From Desulfopila aestuarii DSM 18488 (lineage in GTDB: Bacteria; Desulfobacterota; Desulfobulbia; Desulfobulbales; Desulfocapsaceae): a DNA stretch of 64,000 nucleotides. Position 1 is the stretch's first letter, and each line of letters starts with the position of its first letter. Location of the stretch: positions 366,917-430,916 of the forward strand of contig NZ_FRFE01000001.1 in assembly GCF_900143695.1 (NCBI RefSeq), read 5' to 3'. Positions 52,966-61,125 of the stretch are shown piece after piece. Below the pieces are notes generated by a model. The model ran no database searches. It saw nothing but the letters and a program-made list of their open reading frames with translations, and was not told the origin of the DNA. The position numbers were made by a program, and so were the translations under genes.

Positions 52966-54369
52966 ATGGCAAAAAAAGAAAGCGGTTCCAAAAAACTCTG
53001 GGGCGGTCGGTTTGCCGAAGCGACAGCCGGATCGGTGGAGGCGTTTACCGCCTCCATCCACTACGATTCACGGCTCTATAAATACGATATTGCCGGCAGC
53101 AAGGCTCATGCCACAATGCTTGCCTCGCAGGGCATTCTGTCAAAAGAGGAGCTGCAGGCGATTGTCGATGGCCTCACCTCGATCCAGCAGGATATCGAGG
53201 CGGGGACTTTCGAATTCAGGCGCGAGCTCGAAGATATTCACATGAATATCGAAAAGGCACTGGTGGACCGGATCGGTCCGGCCGGAGCCAAGCTGCACAG
53301 TGCCCGTTCACGTAATGACCAGATCGCCCTCGATTTCAAGATGTACCTGCGCGACCAGTGTGACATCCTGGCTGAGCTGCTCGATGGGATCCGCCGGGCC
53401 TTTGTTCTGCTGGCCCGGAAATACATCGGTCATGTGATGCCGGGTTATACCCATCTGCAGCGTGCTCAACCGGTGCAGATCGCCCATCACATGCTGGCCT
53501 ATTTCGAGATGTTTGGCCGTGACAAGGAGCGCATTCTTGATTGCAGAAAGCGGTTGAACCTCTCGCCGCTCGGCTGTGCTGCCATGGCCGGTACCGGCCT
53601 GCCCATTGATCGTGAGCAGGTGGCCGAGGCCCTTGGTTTTGCCGGAGTCACCGCCAACTCCATGGACACCTCGGGCGACCGTGATTTCGCCATTGAGTTC
53701 GTGAGCGCCTGTACCCTCATTCAGCTGCATCTCTCCCGCCTTTCCGAGGAGCTGGTGCTCTGGTCGTCGAGCGAGTTCAGGTTTGTGGAGATTGCCGATA
53801 AGTTTTGCACCGGCTCCTCCATCATGCCGCAGAAGAAGAACCCGGACATTCCAGAGTTGATTCGCGGCAAAAGCGGCCGGGTTACCGGCAGCCTGATGAG
53901 CCTTATAACGCTCGTCAAAGGATTGCCGCTCACCTACAACCGCGACCTCCAGGAAGACAAGGAACCGGTATTCGACACAGTCGATACTGTCACTGCCTCG
54001 GTATCGATCATGGCCGAGCTTCTGGAAAACCTCAAGTTCCGTACAGAGGTGATGGAGGAAGCAACCAAAACCGGCTTTATCACCGCCACCGATCTCGCCG
54101 ATTACCTGGTGTTGAAAGATGTGCCGTTCCGTGAGGCCCACGGCATTGTTGGTAGAGCCGTGGCCTATTGCCTTGGCAAGGGCTGTGAGCTGGATCAGCT
54201 TACGATGGAAGAGATGAAAAAATTCTCCCCGATTATCGAAGAAGACGTGTTTGAGGTGCTGACGGTTGATGGCTCGGTAAACAGCCGTATCTCTACCGGT
54301 GGCACTGGCCTGGCGCGGGTCGAGGAGGCGCTTGAAAAGGCGGAAAAACTGATGGGGATTTCGGTATGA
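52966..54369 (+). CDS. argH: Argininosuccinate lyase
   Basis: 467 residues of the fumarase/aspartase superfamily. Signatures include KLWGGRFAEATAGSVEAF at the N-terminus, LHSARSRNDQIALDFKMYLR, MPGYTHLQRAQPVQIAHHML, and GSSIMPQKKNPDIPELIRGK, the flexible catalytic loop with the active Ser. It cleaves argininosuccinate to arginine and fumarate. The C-terminal overlap (ATGA) couples it to the lipoprotein gene that follows, which is unusual for arginine genes and suggests shared transcription with the lysine genes. Confidence 0.97.
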   Translation: MAKKESGSKKLWGGRFAEATAGSVEAFTASIHYDSRLYKYDIAGSKAHATMLASQGILSKEELQAIVDGLTSIQQDIEAGTFEFRRELEDIHMNIEKALVDRIGPAGAKLHSARSRNDQIALDFKMYLRDQCDILAELLDGIRRAFVLLARKYIGHVMPGYTHLQRAQPVQIAHHMLAYFEMFGRDKERILDCRKRLNLSPLGCAAMAGTGLPIDREQVAEALGFAGVTANSMDTSGDRDFAIEFVSACTLIQLHLSRLSEELVLWSSSEFRFVEIADKFCTGSSIMPQKKNPDIPELIRGKSGRVTGSLMSLITLVKGLPLTYNRDLQEDKEPVFDTVDTVTASVSIMAELLENLKFRTEVMEEATKTGFITATDLADYLVLKDVPFREAHGIVGRAVAYCLGKGCELDQLTMEEMKKFSPIIEEDVFEVLTVDGSVNSRISTGGTGLARVEEALEKAEKLMGISV

Positions 54370-55421
54370 ATTCAGTCAGCGGGGTACGAATTGCAGGAGG
54401 CCTGCTGCTGGGAGCACTTCTGACAGTAGGCGGCTGCGGTTACAAGACTCCGCCTGTGCCACCGGCAACGGTGGTGCCGGTGGCCATTGAGGATCTCCGC
54501 TACACCGTTCAGGAAGACCAGGTTCGGCTGAGCTGGACCTTTCCCGGAAAAAACATCAAAGGCGAAGAGATCAATGACATTGCCGCTTTTGACCTTTACC
54601 GGGCCGAGATCCCGCTGGACGAGTATTGTCCGACCTGTCCGGTGCCCTTTGTCGAACCGATCGAGGTGGATGGCGGCATGACGGTGGTCGATGGTAAGCG
54701 GCGTATTGCCACGTACGATTACGATCTGTTGCGGCAGGGCCATAAATATTTTTTCAAGGTCCAGGCCAAACGTGACTGGTGGGCGGCGAGCGCAGACTCT
54801 AATATCGTTACCTTTGTCTGGCATGTCCCGGCGGTGCCCCCAACCGGGCTTACCGCTTCAGCTGCCGATTCCAGTGTGCAGCTGAATTGGCAGCCGGTTA
54901 CCAGTCGCCGCGACGGCGAGCCGGTGCAGACCGATGTCCTCTATCAACTGCTCAGGAAAACCGGTGAAAACGACTATACCCGCATCGGCAGCCCGGTTGC
55001 CGAGACGTCTACGGTGGATCGCAAAGTTGTCAATGGTCAGCAATACAGCTATCAGGTGCAGTCTGTATTGCGTTTCGGCGAAGACCTGGTCTTTGGCGGA
55101 GCGTCCGAGCCCGTCATCGTTACCCCGGTGGACACTACCCCGCCACCCGTACCGACCGGTGTCGAGGTGTTCAATACGGGTAAGGGAATCCGAGTGGTCT
55201 GGGAGCCCTCCACGGCAGCTGATGTGGCCGGTTACAACGTCTATCGGCGGTCGGAAGGCGGTGGCTTTGGGCTGATCGGGACCGTCGCTGTGCCGGACAG
55301 CACCTTTGTTGACGAAAGTGCCGGTGAGGACGCGTATTTCATCTATGCGGTGACGGCATATGACCGAACAGGCAAGGGCAACGAGAGTAAGAAATCGGCG
55401 GAGGCTAAACCCCGCTACTAA
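54366..55421 (+). CDS. Fibronectin type III lipoprotein
   Basis: 351 residues. The signal has a lipobox with Cys at residue 24 (LLTVGGC), so it should be lipidated. Two to three fibronectin-III-like repeats follow: the first near 40-155, the second beginning PPTGLTASAADSSVQLNWQP, the third beginning PPVPTGVEVFNTGKGIRVVW. Each ends with a Y-x-Y-x-V-type strand. It overlaps argH by four bases and is followed by a terminator. A lipoprotein of this kind between argH and the dap genes occurs in related deltaproteobacteria as I recall; the function is unknown, perhaps an envelope scaffold. Confidence 0.85.
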   Translation: MNSVSGVRIAGGLLLGALLTVGGCGYKTPPVPPATVVPVAIEDLRYTVQEDQVRLSWTFPGKNIKGEEINDIAAFDLYRAEIPLDEYCPTCPVPFVEPIEVDGGMTVVDGKRRIATYDYDLLRQGHKYFFKVQAKRDWWAASADSNIVTFVWHVPAVPPTGLTASAADSSVQLNWQPVTSRRDGEPVQTDVLYQLLRKTGENDYTRIGSPVAETSTVDRKVVNGQQYSYQVQSVLRFGEDLVFGGASEPVIVTPVDTTPPPVPTGVEVFNTGKGIRVVWEPSTAADVAGYNVYRRSEGGGFGLIGTVAVPDSTFVDESAGEDAYFIYAVTAYDRTGKGNESKKSAEAKPRY

Positions 55422-55454
55422 TGCGGATTTGACAGCTTTGCCGACAGGTGGGTC

Positions 55455-55486
55455 AGGCCCTTCAGTCACGGTCGGCTGAAGGGCCT
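55455..55486 (+). terminator. Rho-independent-type terminator after the lipoprotein gene
   Basis: AGGCCCTTCAG (55455-55465) pairs perfectly with CTGAAGGGCCT (55476-55486), with a ten-base loop. The following CTTCTGTT is only moderately T-rich. It lies 34 bases after the stop and separates the arg genes from dapF. Confidence 0.75.
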
Positions 55487-55631
55487 CTTCTGTTGATAGC
55501 CTGCCAATAAAAGAGTACAACTGCCACAAAAGACTCTCTTGTAAAAAAGTAAGCCTTACCATGCAGATGGACTCTGGAAAAAGTTCGAAGGAGATCGGGC
55601 TTTTTACGAGTCCATCAAAAAGGAGCGTACA

Positions 55632-56471
55632 ATGACCGTACAGTTTCCAGTAGCCTTTGAAAAGATGAGCGGCACCGGCAATGATTTTATTATCATCGAT
55701 AACCGGGCCGGTCTTATCCCGCATGAGGAGCAGGCCCAGTTTGCCGTCAAGGTTTGCCGCCGGAAGTTTTCGGCGGGGGCAGATGGCCTGATTCTTATCG
55801 AAAATACTGAAACCGCCGATTTTAAATGGCAGTTTTATAATGCCGACGGCTCGGTGGCTGAGATGTGCGGCAACGGTTCACGCTGTGCCGCCCGCTTTGC
55901 CTTTCAGCATGGCATTGCCGGCAGGACCATGAAGTTTGAAACGATCGCCGGTATAATCGAGGCGGAGATCATCGGCAGTGAGGAAGAGGTCCGTATTCTT
56001 CTGACTGAGCCCCTTGATTATCGCTTCAACCTCGAGATAAACCTCGACGGCGAAAGCCATGAGGTGAGCTTTGTGAACACCGGCGTGCCCCATGCCGTGA
56101 TTTTTGTGGACACAAACGACGTTCCTGTGAAAAAATGGGGCAGAAAGATTCGCTATCACGAACTGTTTCAACCCGCCGGGACCAACGCCAACTTCGTGCG
56201 ACTCCTCGGCGACAACACCATCCTTTCCCGCACCTATGAGCGCGGCGTTGAGGATGAGACCATGGCCTGCGGCACCGGTGCGGTAGCCTCGGCCATTATG
56301 GCCTCGATTCACAAAGGACTGGTTTCACCCGTTGAGGTACAGACCTCGGGCGGAGACCGGTTGACGATCCATTTTGACATGAAATCTGGCCCGGAGGCGC
56401 AGAAAGTCTACCTGCAGGGCCCGGCACGAATAATCTATTCAGGAAACCTGACGGCCGAATCGCTGCTGTAA
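55632..56471 (+). CDS. dapF: Diaminopimelate epimerase
   Basis: 279 residues. The two catalytic cysteines are in place: C79 in EMCGNGSRCAARF and a second near 213 in ETMACGTGAVASA. The N-terminal FEKMSGTGNDFIIIDN and VNTGVPHAVIFV are also typical. It interconverts LL- and meso-diaminopimelate for peptidoglycan and lysine. It has its own upstream region after a terminator and is followed by dapA 52 bases later. Length is normal. Confidence 0.97.
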   Translation: MTVQFPVAFEKMSGTGNDFIIIDNRAGLIPHEEQAQFAVKVCRRKFSAGADGLILIENTETADFKWQFYNADGSVAEMCGNGSRCAARFAFQHGIAGRTMKFETIAGIIEAEIIGSEEEVRILLTEPLDYRFNLEINLDGESHEVSFVNTGVPHAVIFVDTNDVPVKKWGRKIRYHELFQPAGTNANFVRLLGDNTILSRTYERGVEDETMACGTGAVASAIMASIHKGLVSPVEVQTSGGDRLTIHFDMKSGPEAQKVYLQGPARIIYSGNLTAESLL

Positions 56472-56523
56472 CGACACCAGCTCTTCGACCAGCAAAAACA
56501 CGAGAGAAATACCAGGAGGAGTC

Positions 56524-57405
56524 ATGAAACAGTTTCACGGAGCATTTACTGCTATTGTCACACCGTTCATCGACGGCCAGGTCGATGAGCAGGGGTTTGT
56601 GGACCTGATCGAGTATCAAATCAAAAGCGGTATCCATGGCCTTGTTCCATGTGGTACTACCGGTGAATCCGCTACTCTTGGTTTTGATGAGCATAAGCGT
56701 GTGGTCGAGCTGGCAGTGGAGACAGTGGCTGGCCGGGTCCCGGTTATTGCCGGTACCGGCGCCAACAATACGCTTGAGGCCATCGAGTTTACCGAAAGTG
56801 CCAAAGAGAGCGGTGCAGATGCGGTACTTTCCGTTGTGCCCTATTACAACAAGCCGAGCCAGGAAGGCATCTACCAGCACTTCAAGGCCGTGGCCGAGGC
56901 AGTCGATATCCCGATGTTTCTTTACAACGTGCCGGGACGCACGGTGATCAACATGTTACCGGAGACCGTTGCCCGGTTGGCAAAAATCGACAATATTATC
57001 GGAATAAAAGAAGCCTGCGGCAGCCTAGAGCAGGTGAGTGATGTTATCCGCATGTGTCCTAAGGATTTCATCTTGCTCTCCGGTGACGACTTCACCTCCA
57101 TGCCGACTGTTTTTGTCGGTGGTAAAGGTGTTATCTCAGTGGTCTCGAACATGCTGCCCGGTCCCATGGCACAAATGGTAGAGGCCGCTTTGGATGGTGA
57201 TATCGCCCGTGCCAATGAGCTGCATTATAAACTGTTTCCACTCATGAAGTGCATGTTCGCCTGCCCGAGTCCGGCTCCGGCCAAGCAGGGTCTGCAACTG
57301 ATGAATATCATCAGGGACGCATCACCGCGGTTGCCGATCACCCCGGTCGATGAGCCGACCATGGCGAAACTGAAAGCGGCAATGACTCAGCTCGAGCTGC
57401 TGTAA
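56524..57405 (+). CDS. dapA: 4-Hydroxy-tetrahydrodipicolinate synthase
   Basis: 293 residues. Schiff-base lysine K162 (IIGIKEACG), Tyr134 (FLYNVPGRT) and the T-T pair of LVPCGTTGESATLG are all present at the positions known from E. coli. It condenses pyruvate with aspartate semialdehyde, the first committed step of lysine and diaminopimelate synthesis. AGGAGGAGTC lies just before the ATG, a strong ribosome site. A small hairpin separates it from dapB. Confidence 0.97.
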   Translation: MKQFHGAFTAIVTPFIDGQVDEQGFVDLIEYQIKSGIHGLVPCGTTGESATLGFDEHKRVVELAVETVAGRVPVIAGTGANNTLEAIEFTESAKESGADAVLSVVPYYNKPSQEGIYQHFKAVAEAVDIPMFLYNVPGRTVINMLPETVARLAKIDNIIGIKEACGSLEQVSDVIRMCPKDFILLSGDDFTSMPTVFVGGKGVISVVSNMLPGPMAQMVEAALDGDIARANELHYKLFPLMKCMFACPSPAPAKQGLQLMNIIRDASPRLPITPVDEPTMAKLKAAMTQLELL

Positions 57406-57412
57406 AGCTGGT

Positions 57413-57428
57413 ACCCGTGTTTACGGGT
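57413..57428 (+). promoter_or_regulatory. Small hairpin between dapA and dapB
   Basis: ACCCGT-GTTT-ACGGGT forms a six-pair stem eight bases after the dapA stop. With no T-run it is more likely a message-processing or stability element than a terminator. Confidence 0.35.
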
Positions 57429-57454
57429 CCCTGTTGCAATAAGGAGAACACGAC

Positions 57455-58264
57455 ATGATCAAGGTTATCATCGCCGGCGCCGCCGGTCGTATGGGGCAGC
57501 GTATCGCCCACATGGTCAACATCCATCCTCAGCTGACGATTGCCGCCGCCTTCGAGGCTGAAGGCAACCCCGCAATTGGCAGGGATGTCGGTGAGTTGGC
57601 TCTTGGCCAGAAAAACGGGGTGCTGATCGAGCCCGGTCTCGAATCCGTGATCGATAAGGGTGATGTTATTATCGACTTCACCTTTCACGCCGCCACCATG
57701 GGTTTTGCCCGCATTGCCGCCAAAAAGAATGTGGCGATGGTGATTGGCACTACTGGACTCACCGAAGAGAATCTGGCTGAGCTGGCTGAACTGGCGAAGA
57801 ACTTTCCGTGCGTTCAGGCGCCGAATATGTCGGTCTGTGTGAATGTGCTTTTCAAGCTGGTCAAGAAGACCGCCGCCATTCTTGGTGACGACTTCGATAT
57901 CGAGATTGTCGAGGCACACCACAACAAGAAAAAGGACGCTCCGAGCGGCACAGCCTTAAAACTTGGCGAGCTGGCGGCAGAAGGCGTGAACCGCAAACTG
58001 GCCGAAGTCGGGGTCTTTGAGCGCAATGGTATTATCGGTGAACGAAAAGCCGGTGAGATCGGTATCTCTACCATCAGGGCGGCGGATATCGTGGGCGAAC
58101 ACACGGTCTATTTTGCCGGTCCAGGTGAGCGTATCGAGTTGACCCACCGGGCCCATAGTCGCGATCACTTCGCCAAGGGCGCGACGACTGCTGCGGCCTG
58201 GCTGGTCGGTCGGCCAAACGGTATCTACACGATGTTCGATGTGCTCGGTCTGCAGGACCTTTAA
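57455..58264 (+). CDS. dapB: 4-Hydroxy-tetrahydrodipicolinate reductase
   Basis: 269 residues. The dinucleotide loop is VIIAGAAGRMGQRIAHMV (about 4-21). The substrate-binding and catalytic segment EAHHNKKKDAPSGTALKLGE (about 156-175) contains the conserved HH and K residues, and VIGTTGLTEENLAEL is typical. It reduces the DapA product with NAD(P)H in the cytoplasm. AAGGAGAACACG precedes the ATG. It is followed 21 bases later by folK, which is probably cotranscribed. Confidence 0.97.
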   Translation: MIKVIIAGAAGRMGQRIAHMVNIHPQLTIAAAFEAEGNPAIGRDVGELALGQKNGVLIEPGLESVIDKGDVIIDFTFHAATMGFARIAAKKNVAMVIGTTGLTEENLAELAELAKNFPCVQAPNMSVCVNVLFKLVKKTAAILGDDFDIEIVEAHHNKKKDAPSGTALKLGELAAEGVNRKLAEVGVFERNGIIGERKAGEIGISTIRAADIVGEHTVYFAGPGERIELTHRAHSRDHFAKGATTAAAWLVGRPNGIYTMFDVLGLQDL

Positions 58265-58285
58265 TATGCAAACCGGAGCAAAACA

Positions 58286-58828
58286 ATGAAAGCGGATGAA
58301 AGTGCCCGGGTCTTTATCGGCATGGGCTCAAATCTGGGCAATAGCCCCGAGACCCTGCTTGCGGCCTGGGAGATACTCGGCCAGGACAGTAAAATCCACC
58401 TTGTCGCCCTGTCCAGCCCATATGTGTCCGCCCCAGTTGATATGCACAGCCAGCACTGGTTCACCAATGCGGTGGGTGAATTACGCACGGCGCTTGGCCC
58501 CGAAGAGTTGCTGGCCAAGCTGATGGAGGTCGAGGCCACGCTAGGCCGGGTACGTGATGAGCAGGCCTTTGGCTATCAGGATCGCACCATCGATCTCGAT
58601 CTGCTCTACTACGGGGAAGAACAGTGCGACGACCCGGAATTGGTGCTTCCGCACCCCCATCTGCATGACCGGTTGTTTGTTCTCAGTCCGCTTCTTGAGA
58701 TTGCTCCTGACTTCTATGACATCAGAAGGGGCAAAACAGTGAGGGAACTCAAAGAAAGGCTGGAGATCAGGATGGCTGAGGGAGCCGTGCGCAAACAGGA
58801 AATAAGCCCATCCAACTGGCCCGGATAA
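58286..58828 (+). CDS. folK: 2-Amino-4-hydroxy-6-hydroxymethyldihydropteridine pyrophosphokinase
   Basis: 180 residues. The HPPK signatures are VFIGMGSNLGNSPETLLAAW at the N-terminus and FGYQDRTIDLDLLYYGEEQ (about 95-113) with the metal-binding D-x-D. HPHLHDRLFVLSPLLEIAPD follows. It transfers pyrophosphate to the pterin alcohol in folate synthesis. A start close to dapB (ATG at 58286 after GGAGCAAAACA) makes them one operon; folate and lysine genes are not otherwise linked, so this is likely incidental. Confidence 0.93.
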   Translation: MKADESARVFIGMGSNLGNSPETLLAAWEILGQDSKIHLVALSSPYVSAPVDMHSQHWFTNAVGELRTALGPEELLAKLMEVEATLGRVRDEQAFGYQDRTIDLDLLYYGEEQCDDPELVLPHPHLHDRLFVLSPLLEIAPDFYDIRRGKTVRELKERLEIRMAEGAVRKQEISPSNWPG

Positions 58829-59067
58829 CTTTCGGCTGTGGGTGTCGCCATCATCCCGGACGCAGATATAAAAAACGCAGGTCATGGATGTGGTTGTGGT
58901 TGATGCAAAAAATAGTTTGGTGAATGTGAATATTTGGATACAATGGCAGGTGATAGAGTGTGAAACAGCGAAATAACGCTCAGGCTGAAAAAGGCTGTCA
59001 ACCTGTTGGTCTTTCACCAGAAATGACGAGCCGTTCAGGGCTCTTTATCTCTTAGGAAGAGGTCGAA

Positions 59068-59346
59068 TTGAGCCCTCTACGTATACTTGTTATCGCAGTT
59101 CTCCTGTATATCGGCTATCGGCTGATTACCGGAGGTCGTACAAAGAGCAGCAGGGATGATACTATTTCATCAGACCCCCGCAAACCGGACGAACCGGTGC
59201 AGGACGTGCTGGTGGAAGATCCCATATGTCACAGCCTTGTTCCGAAACAGCAGGCAATACACCTCAAGCATCGCGGCTCGATGGTCTATTTCTGCAGTGA
59301 GGAATGCTGTAATACTTTTGTTGCCCAAGAAGGGTCGGAGTCGTAA
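59068..59346 (+). CDS. Small YHS-like metal-binding protein
   Basis: 92 residues from an ATTG-type start region (TTG at 59068; AGGAAGAGGTCGAA precedes it). An N-terminal hydrophobic helix (LRILVIAVLLYIGYRLITG) is followed by a polar stretch and a C-terminal YHS-like module: VEDPICHSLVPKQQAIHLKH and YFCSEECCNTFV, with C-x...-FCSxxC spacing typical of small metal-binding YHS/TRASH domains. Likely membrane-tethered and facing the cytoplasm or periplasm. The metal is unknown. It lies 54 bases before the transaldolase gene. Confidence 0.75.
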   Translation: MSPLRILVIAVLLYIGYRLITGGRTKSSRDDTISSDPRKPDEPVQDVLVEDPICHSLVPKQQAIHLKHRGSMVYFCSEECCNTFVAQEGSES

Positions 59347-59400
59347 CAAACCCGGAATCTGCCTGAGCAACACACGAAATCAACATTAAGGAGAAACGAG

Positions 59401-60045
59401 ATGAAATTTTTCATCGATACAGCGAACATAGAAGAAATCAAAAAAGGTGTGGAAATGGGGATGGTGGACGGTGTTACCACCAACCCTTCACTGATCGCCA
59501 AAGAAAGCCAGCCGTTTGAAGAGATCCTGGCCGGTATCTGCAAGATCGTCGACGGCCCGGTAAGCGCCGAAGTGGTCAGCCTTGAGGCTGCCGGTATGGT
59601 CGCAGAAGGCCGGGAATTAGCCAAGATCAGCGACAACATCGTCATCAAGGTGCCGATGATCGTTGAGGGTCTGAAAGCCACCAAGATGCTCGCTGCCGAA
59701 GGTATCAAGACCAACGTTACCCTCGTCTTCTCCGCCAACCAGGCACTTCTGGCGGCCAAGGCTGGTGCCGCTTTCGTCAGCCCCTTTGTCGGCCGTCTCG
59801 ATGATATCGGCGTCTCCAGCATGGACCTGATCAGCGATATCGTCACTATCTACGACAATTACGGTTACCAGAGCGAGATTATCGTCGCCTCCATACGCAG
59901 CCCCCAGCACGTTCTGGATTCTGCGTTGCTCGGCGCCGACATCGCCACCATCCCCTACAAGGTTATTGCGCAGCTGGCCAAGCATCCACTGACCGATAAG
60001 GGCATGGAACAGTTCCTGGCCGATTGGGAAAAACGGGCTAAATAG
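59401..60045 (+). CDS. Transaldolase-like fructose-6-phosphate aldolase
   Basis: 214 residues, the short transaldolase/FSA subfamily. [20 protein letters not shown] leads into [14 protein letters not shown]. The Schiff-base lysine is in [14 protein letters not shown] (near residue 84), and [16 protein letters not shown] and [20 protein letters not shown] are diagnostic. The family includes both transaldolases and fructose-6-phosphate aldolases, and sequence alone does not separate them; as it lacks obvious pentose-pathway neighbours I leave the gene symbol blank. AAGGAGAAACGAG precedes the ATG. Confidence 0.93.
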   Translation: MKFFIDTANIEEIKKGVEMGMVDGVTTNPSLIAKESQPFEEILAGICKIVDGPVSAEVVSLEAAGMVAEGRELAKISDNIVIKVPMIVEGLKATKMLAAEGIKTNVTLVFSANQALLAAKAGAAFVSPFVGRLDDIGVSSMDLISDIVTIYDNYGYQSEIIVASIRSPQHVLDSALLGADIATIPYKVIAQLAKHPLTDKGMEQFLADWEKRAK

Positions 60046-60108
60046 AACCAACGTAGTGGCCGGATGGTGGTACTCTATCCACCGTCCGGTCTTGGAACTG
60101 AGGGACTC

Positions 60109-60750
60109 GTGCAATCAGACACCGGTAAAACACATCTCATTACCCTTGTGACCGCAGCCGTGCTGCTGTTGTCGGCCGCCTGTGCTTCGGCGTCGGATAT
60201 GTACATGTGCACCGCCCGGAACGGTTCGATCAGTTTCACCAACACCCCCACAGATAGCAATTGCACAGAACTTGTTGAGAAAAAGAAGTTTGCTACTGCA
60301 ATTAAACCGTCTGCCAGCACCTTTGGCGCATCGTTCTACTATCCAACCACGGGCTATAGCGGCTCAATTGATAAATATATCAGCTTTGCCGGGGCGAGGT
60401 ACAATATTGACCCTCGACTGCTGAGAGCGGTTATCCAGGCTGAATCAGGCTTTGATGTCCGCGCCACCTCCAACAAGGGTGCAATTGGTCTGATGCAGCT
60501 GATGCCGGAAACTGCCCGTGAGCTTCGGGTGCGAAACCCTCTGAACCCCTGGGAGAATATCGACGGTGGCGCCCGCTATCTGCGCCAGATGCTTGATACC
60601 TTCAATGGCAACCTCAGATTGTCTCTGGCTGCCTACAATGCCGGGCCAGGTGCAGTCAAGCGGGCAGGCGGCATTCCCAGCTATCCTGAAACCCAGAATT
60701 ATGTTCGCACCGTTCTTCGCCATTACCGCAGCTATCGTGGTGAAGGTTAA
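60109..60750 (+). CDS. Secreted lytic transglycosylase (SLT family)
   Basis: About 213 residues from a GTG at 60109 after GAGGGACTC; an ATG at 60064 in frame has no ribosome site. The signal is hydrophobic (LITLVTAAVLLLSAACASA). An N-terminal piece like DUF4124 (YMCTARNGSISFTNTP) is followed by the SLT domain: VIQAESGFDVRATSNKGAIG with the catalytic Glu, LMQLMPETARELRV, and LAAYNAGPGAVKRAGG. It cleaves peptidoglycan glycan strands in the periplasm. It is the last chromosomal gene before the tRNA-Leu site. Confidence 0.92.
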   Translation: MQSDTGKTHLITLVTAAVLLLSAACASASDMYMCTARNGSISFTNTPTDSNCTELVEKKKFATAIKPSASTFGASFYYPTTGYSGSIDKYISFAGARYNIDPRLLRAVIQAESGFDVRATSNKGAIGLMQLMPETARELRVRNPLNPWENIDGGARYLRQMLDTFNGNLRLSLAAYNAGPGAVKRAGGIPSYPETQNYVRTVLRHYRSYRGEG

Positions 60751-60857
60751 AAAAACAGAGCCTGCTGTTTGCCTGACCATTTTTCACCAACACTGTCAGC
60801 ACTTTACATTTCGTCACACGATCTGACCAATTCCTCGGAAAGAATTCCGCTTTCCTC

Positions 60858-60887
60858 TTGACTCGTAAGGAAAAAGTACGGTATATA
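60858..60887 (+). promoter_or_regulatory. Sigma-70-type promoter of the tRNA-Leu gene
   Basis: TTGACT (60858-60863) and TATATA (60882-60887) are spaced 18 bases apart. The expected start near 60895 lies just before the tRNA. The -35 matches consensus at five of six positions. Confidence 0.65.
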
Positions 60888-60898
60888 CAACCTCTACC

Positions 60899-60985
60899 GC
60901 CGGAGTGGTGAAACTGGTAGACGCACTGGACTCAAAATCCAGCGACCGCAAGGTCATGTCGGTTCGATTCCGACCTCCGGCACCA
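60899..60985 (+). tRNA. tRNA-Leu (CAA anticodon)
   Basis: 87 bases with an encoded CCA. The acceptor GCCGGAG pairs with CTCCGGC, followed by discriminator A and CCA. The anticodon stem CTGGA/TCCAG holds loop CTCAAAA, so the anticodon is CAA, reading UUG. A long variable arm (CGACCGCAAGGTCATG) and T arm GTCGG-TTCGATT-CCGAC are typical of class II tRNA-Leu. A consensus promoter lies upstream. The adjacent tyrosine recombinase marks its 3' end as the attachment site. Confidence 0.97.
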
Positions 60986-60995
60986 TAGGAATAAC

Positions 60996-61030
60996 AAGCA
61001 CTTATCCTGGTTGCCGGGTAAGTGCTTTTT
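60996..61030 (+). terminator. Rho-independent terminator after tRNA-Leu
   Basis: AAGCACTTA (60996-61004) pairs perfectly with TAAGTGCTT (61019-61027), followed by TTT to give a five-T run. The 14-base loop contains a further CC/GG pairing. It ends tRNA-Leu transcription 11 bases beyond CCA. As it lies on the integrase side of the tRNA, it may have arrived with the element. Confidence 0.85.
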
Positions 61031-61125
61031 GTTTCCAGGTGTTTTGGGTGTAAGCTTTTACTCCTCATCACACCCGATTTTCATGCATTTCCTCTTCAGT
61101 ACATCTTCAGTAGAGGAGCATGGAA

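Noticed and set aside
53308..54141. Minus-strand 277-codon frame opposite argH
   Set aside because: Antisense shadow; argH motifs on the plus strand are complete and the frame has no recognisable domain.
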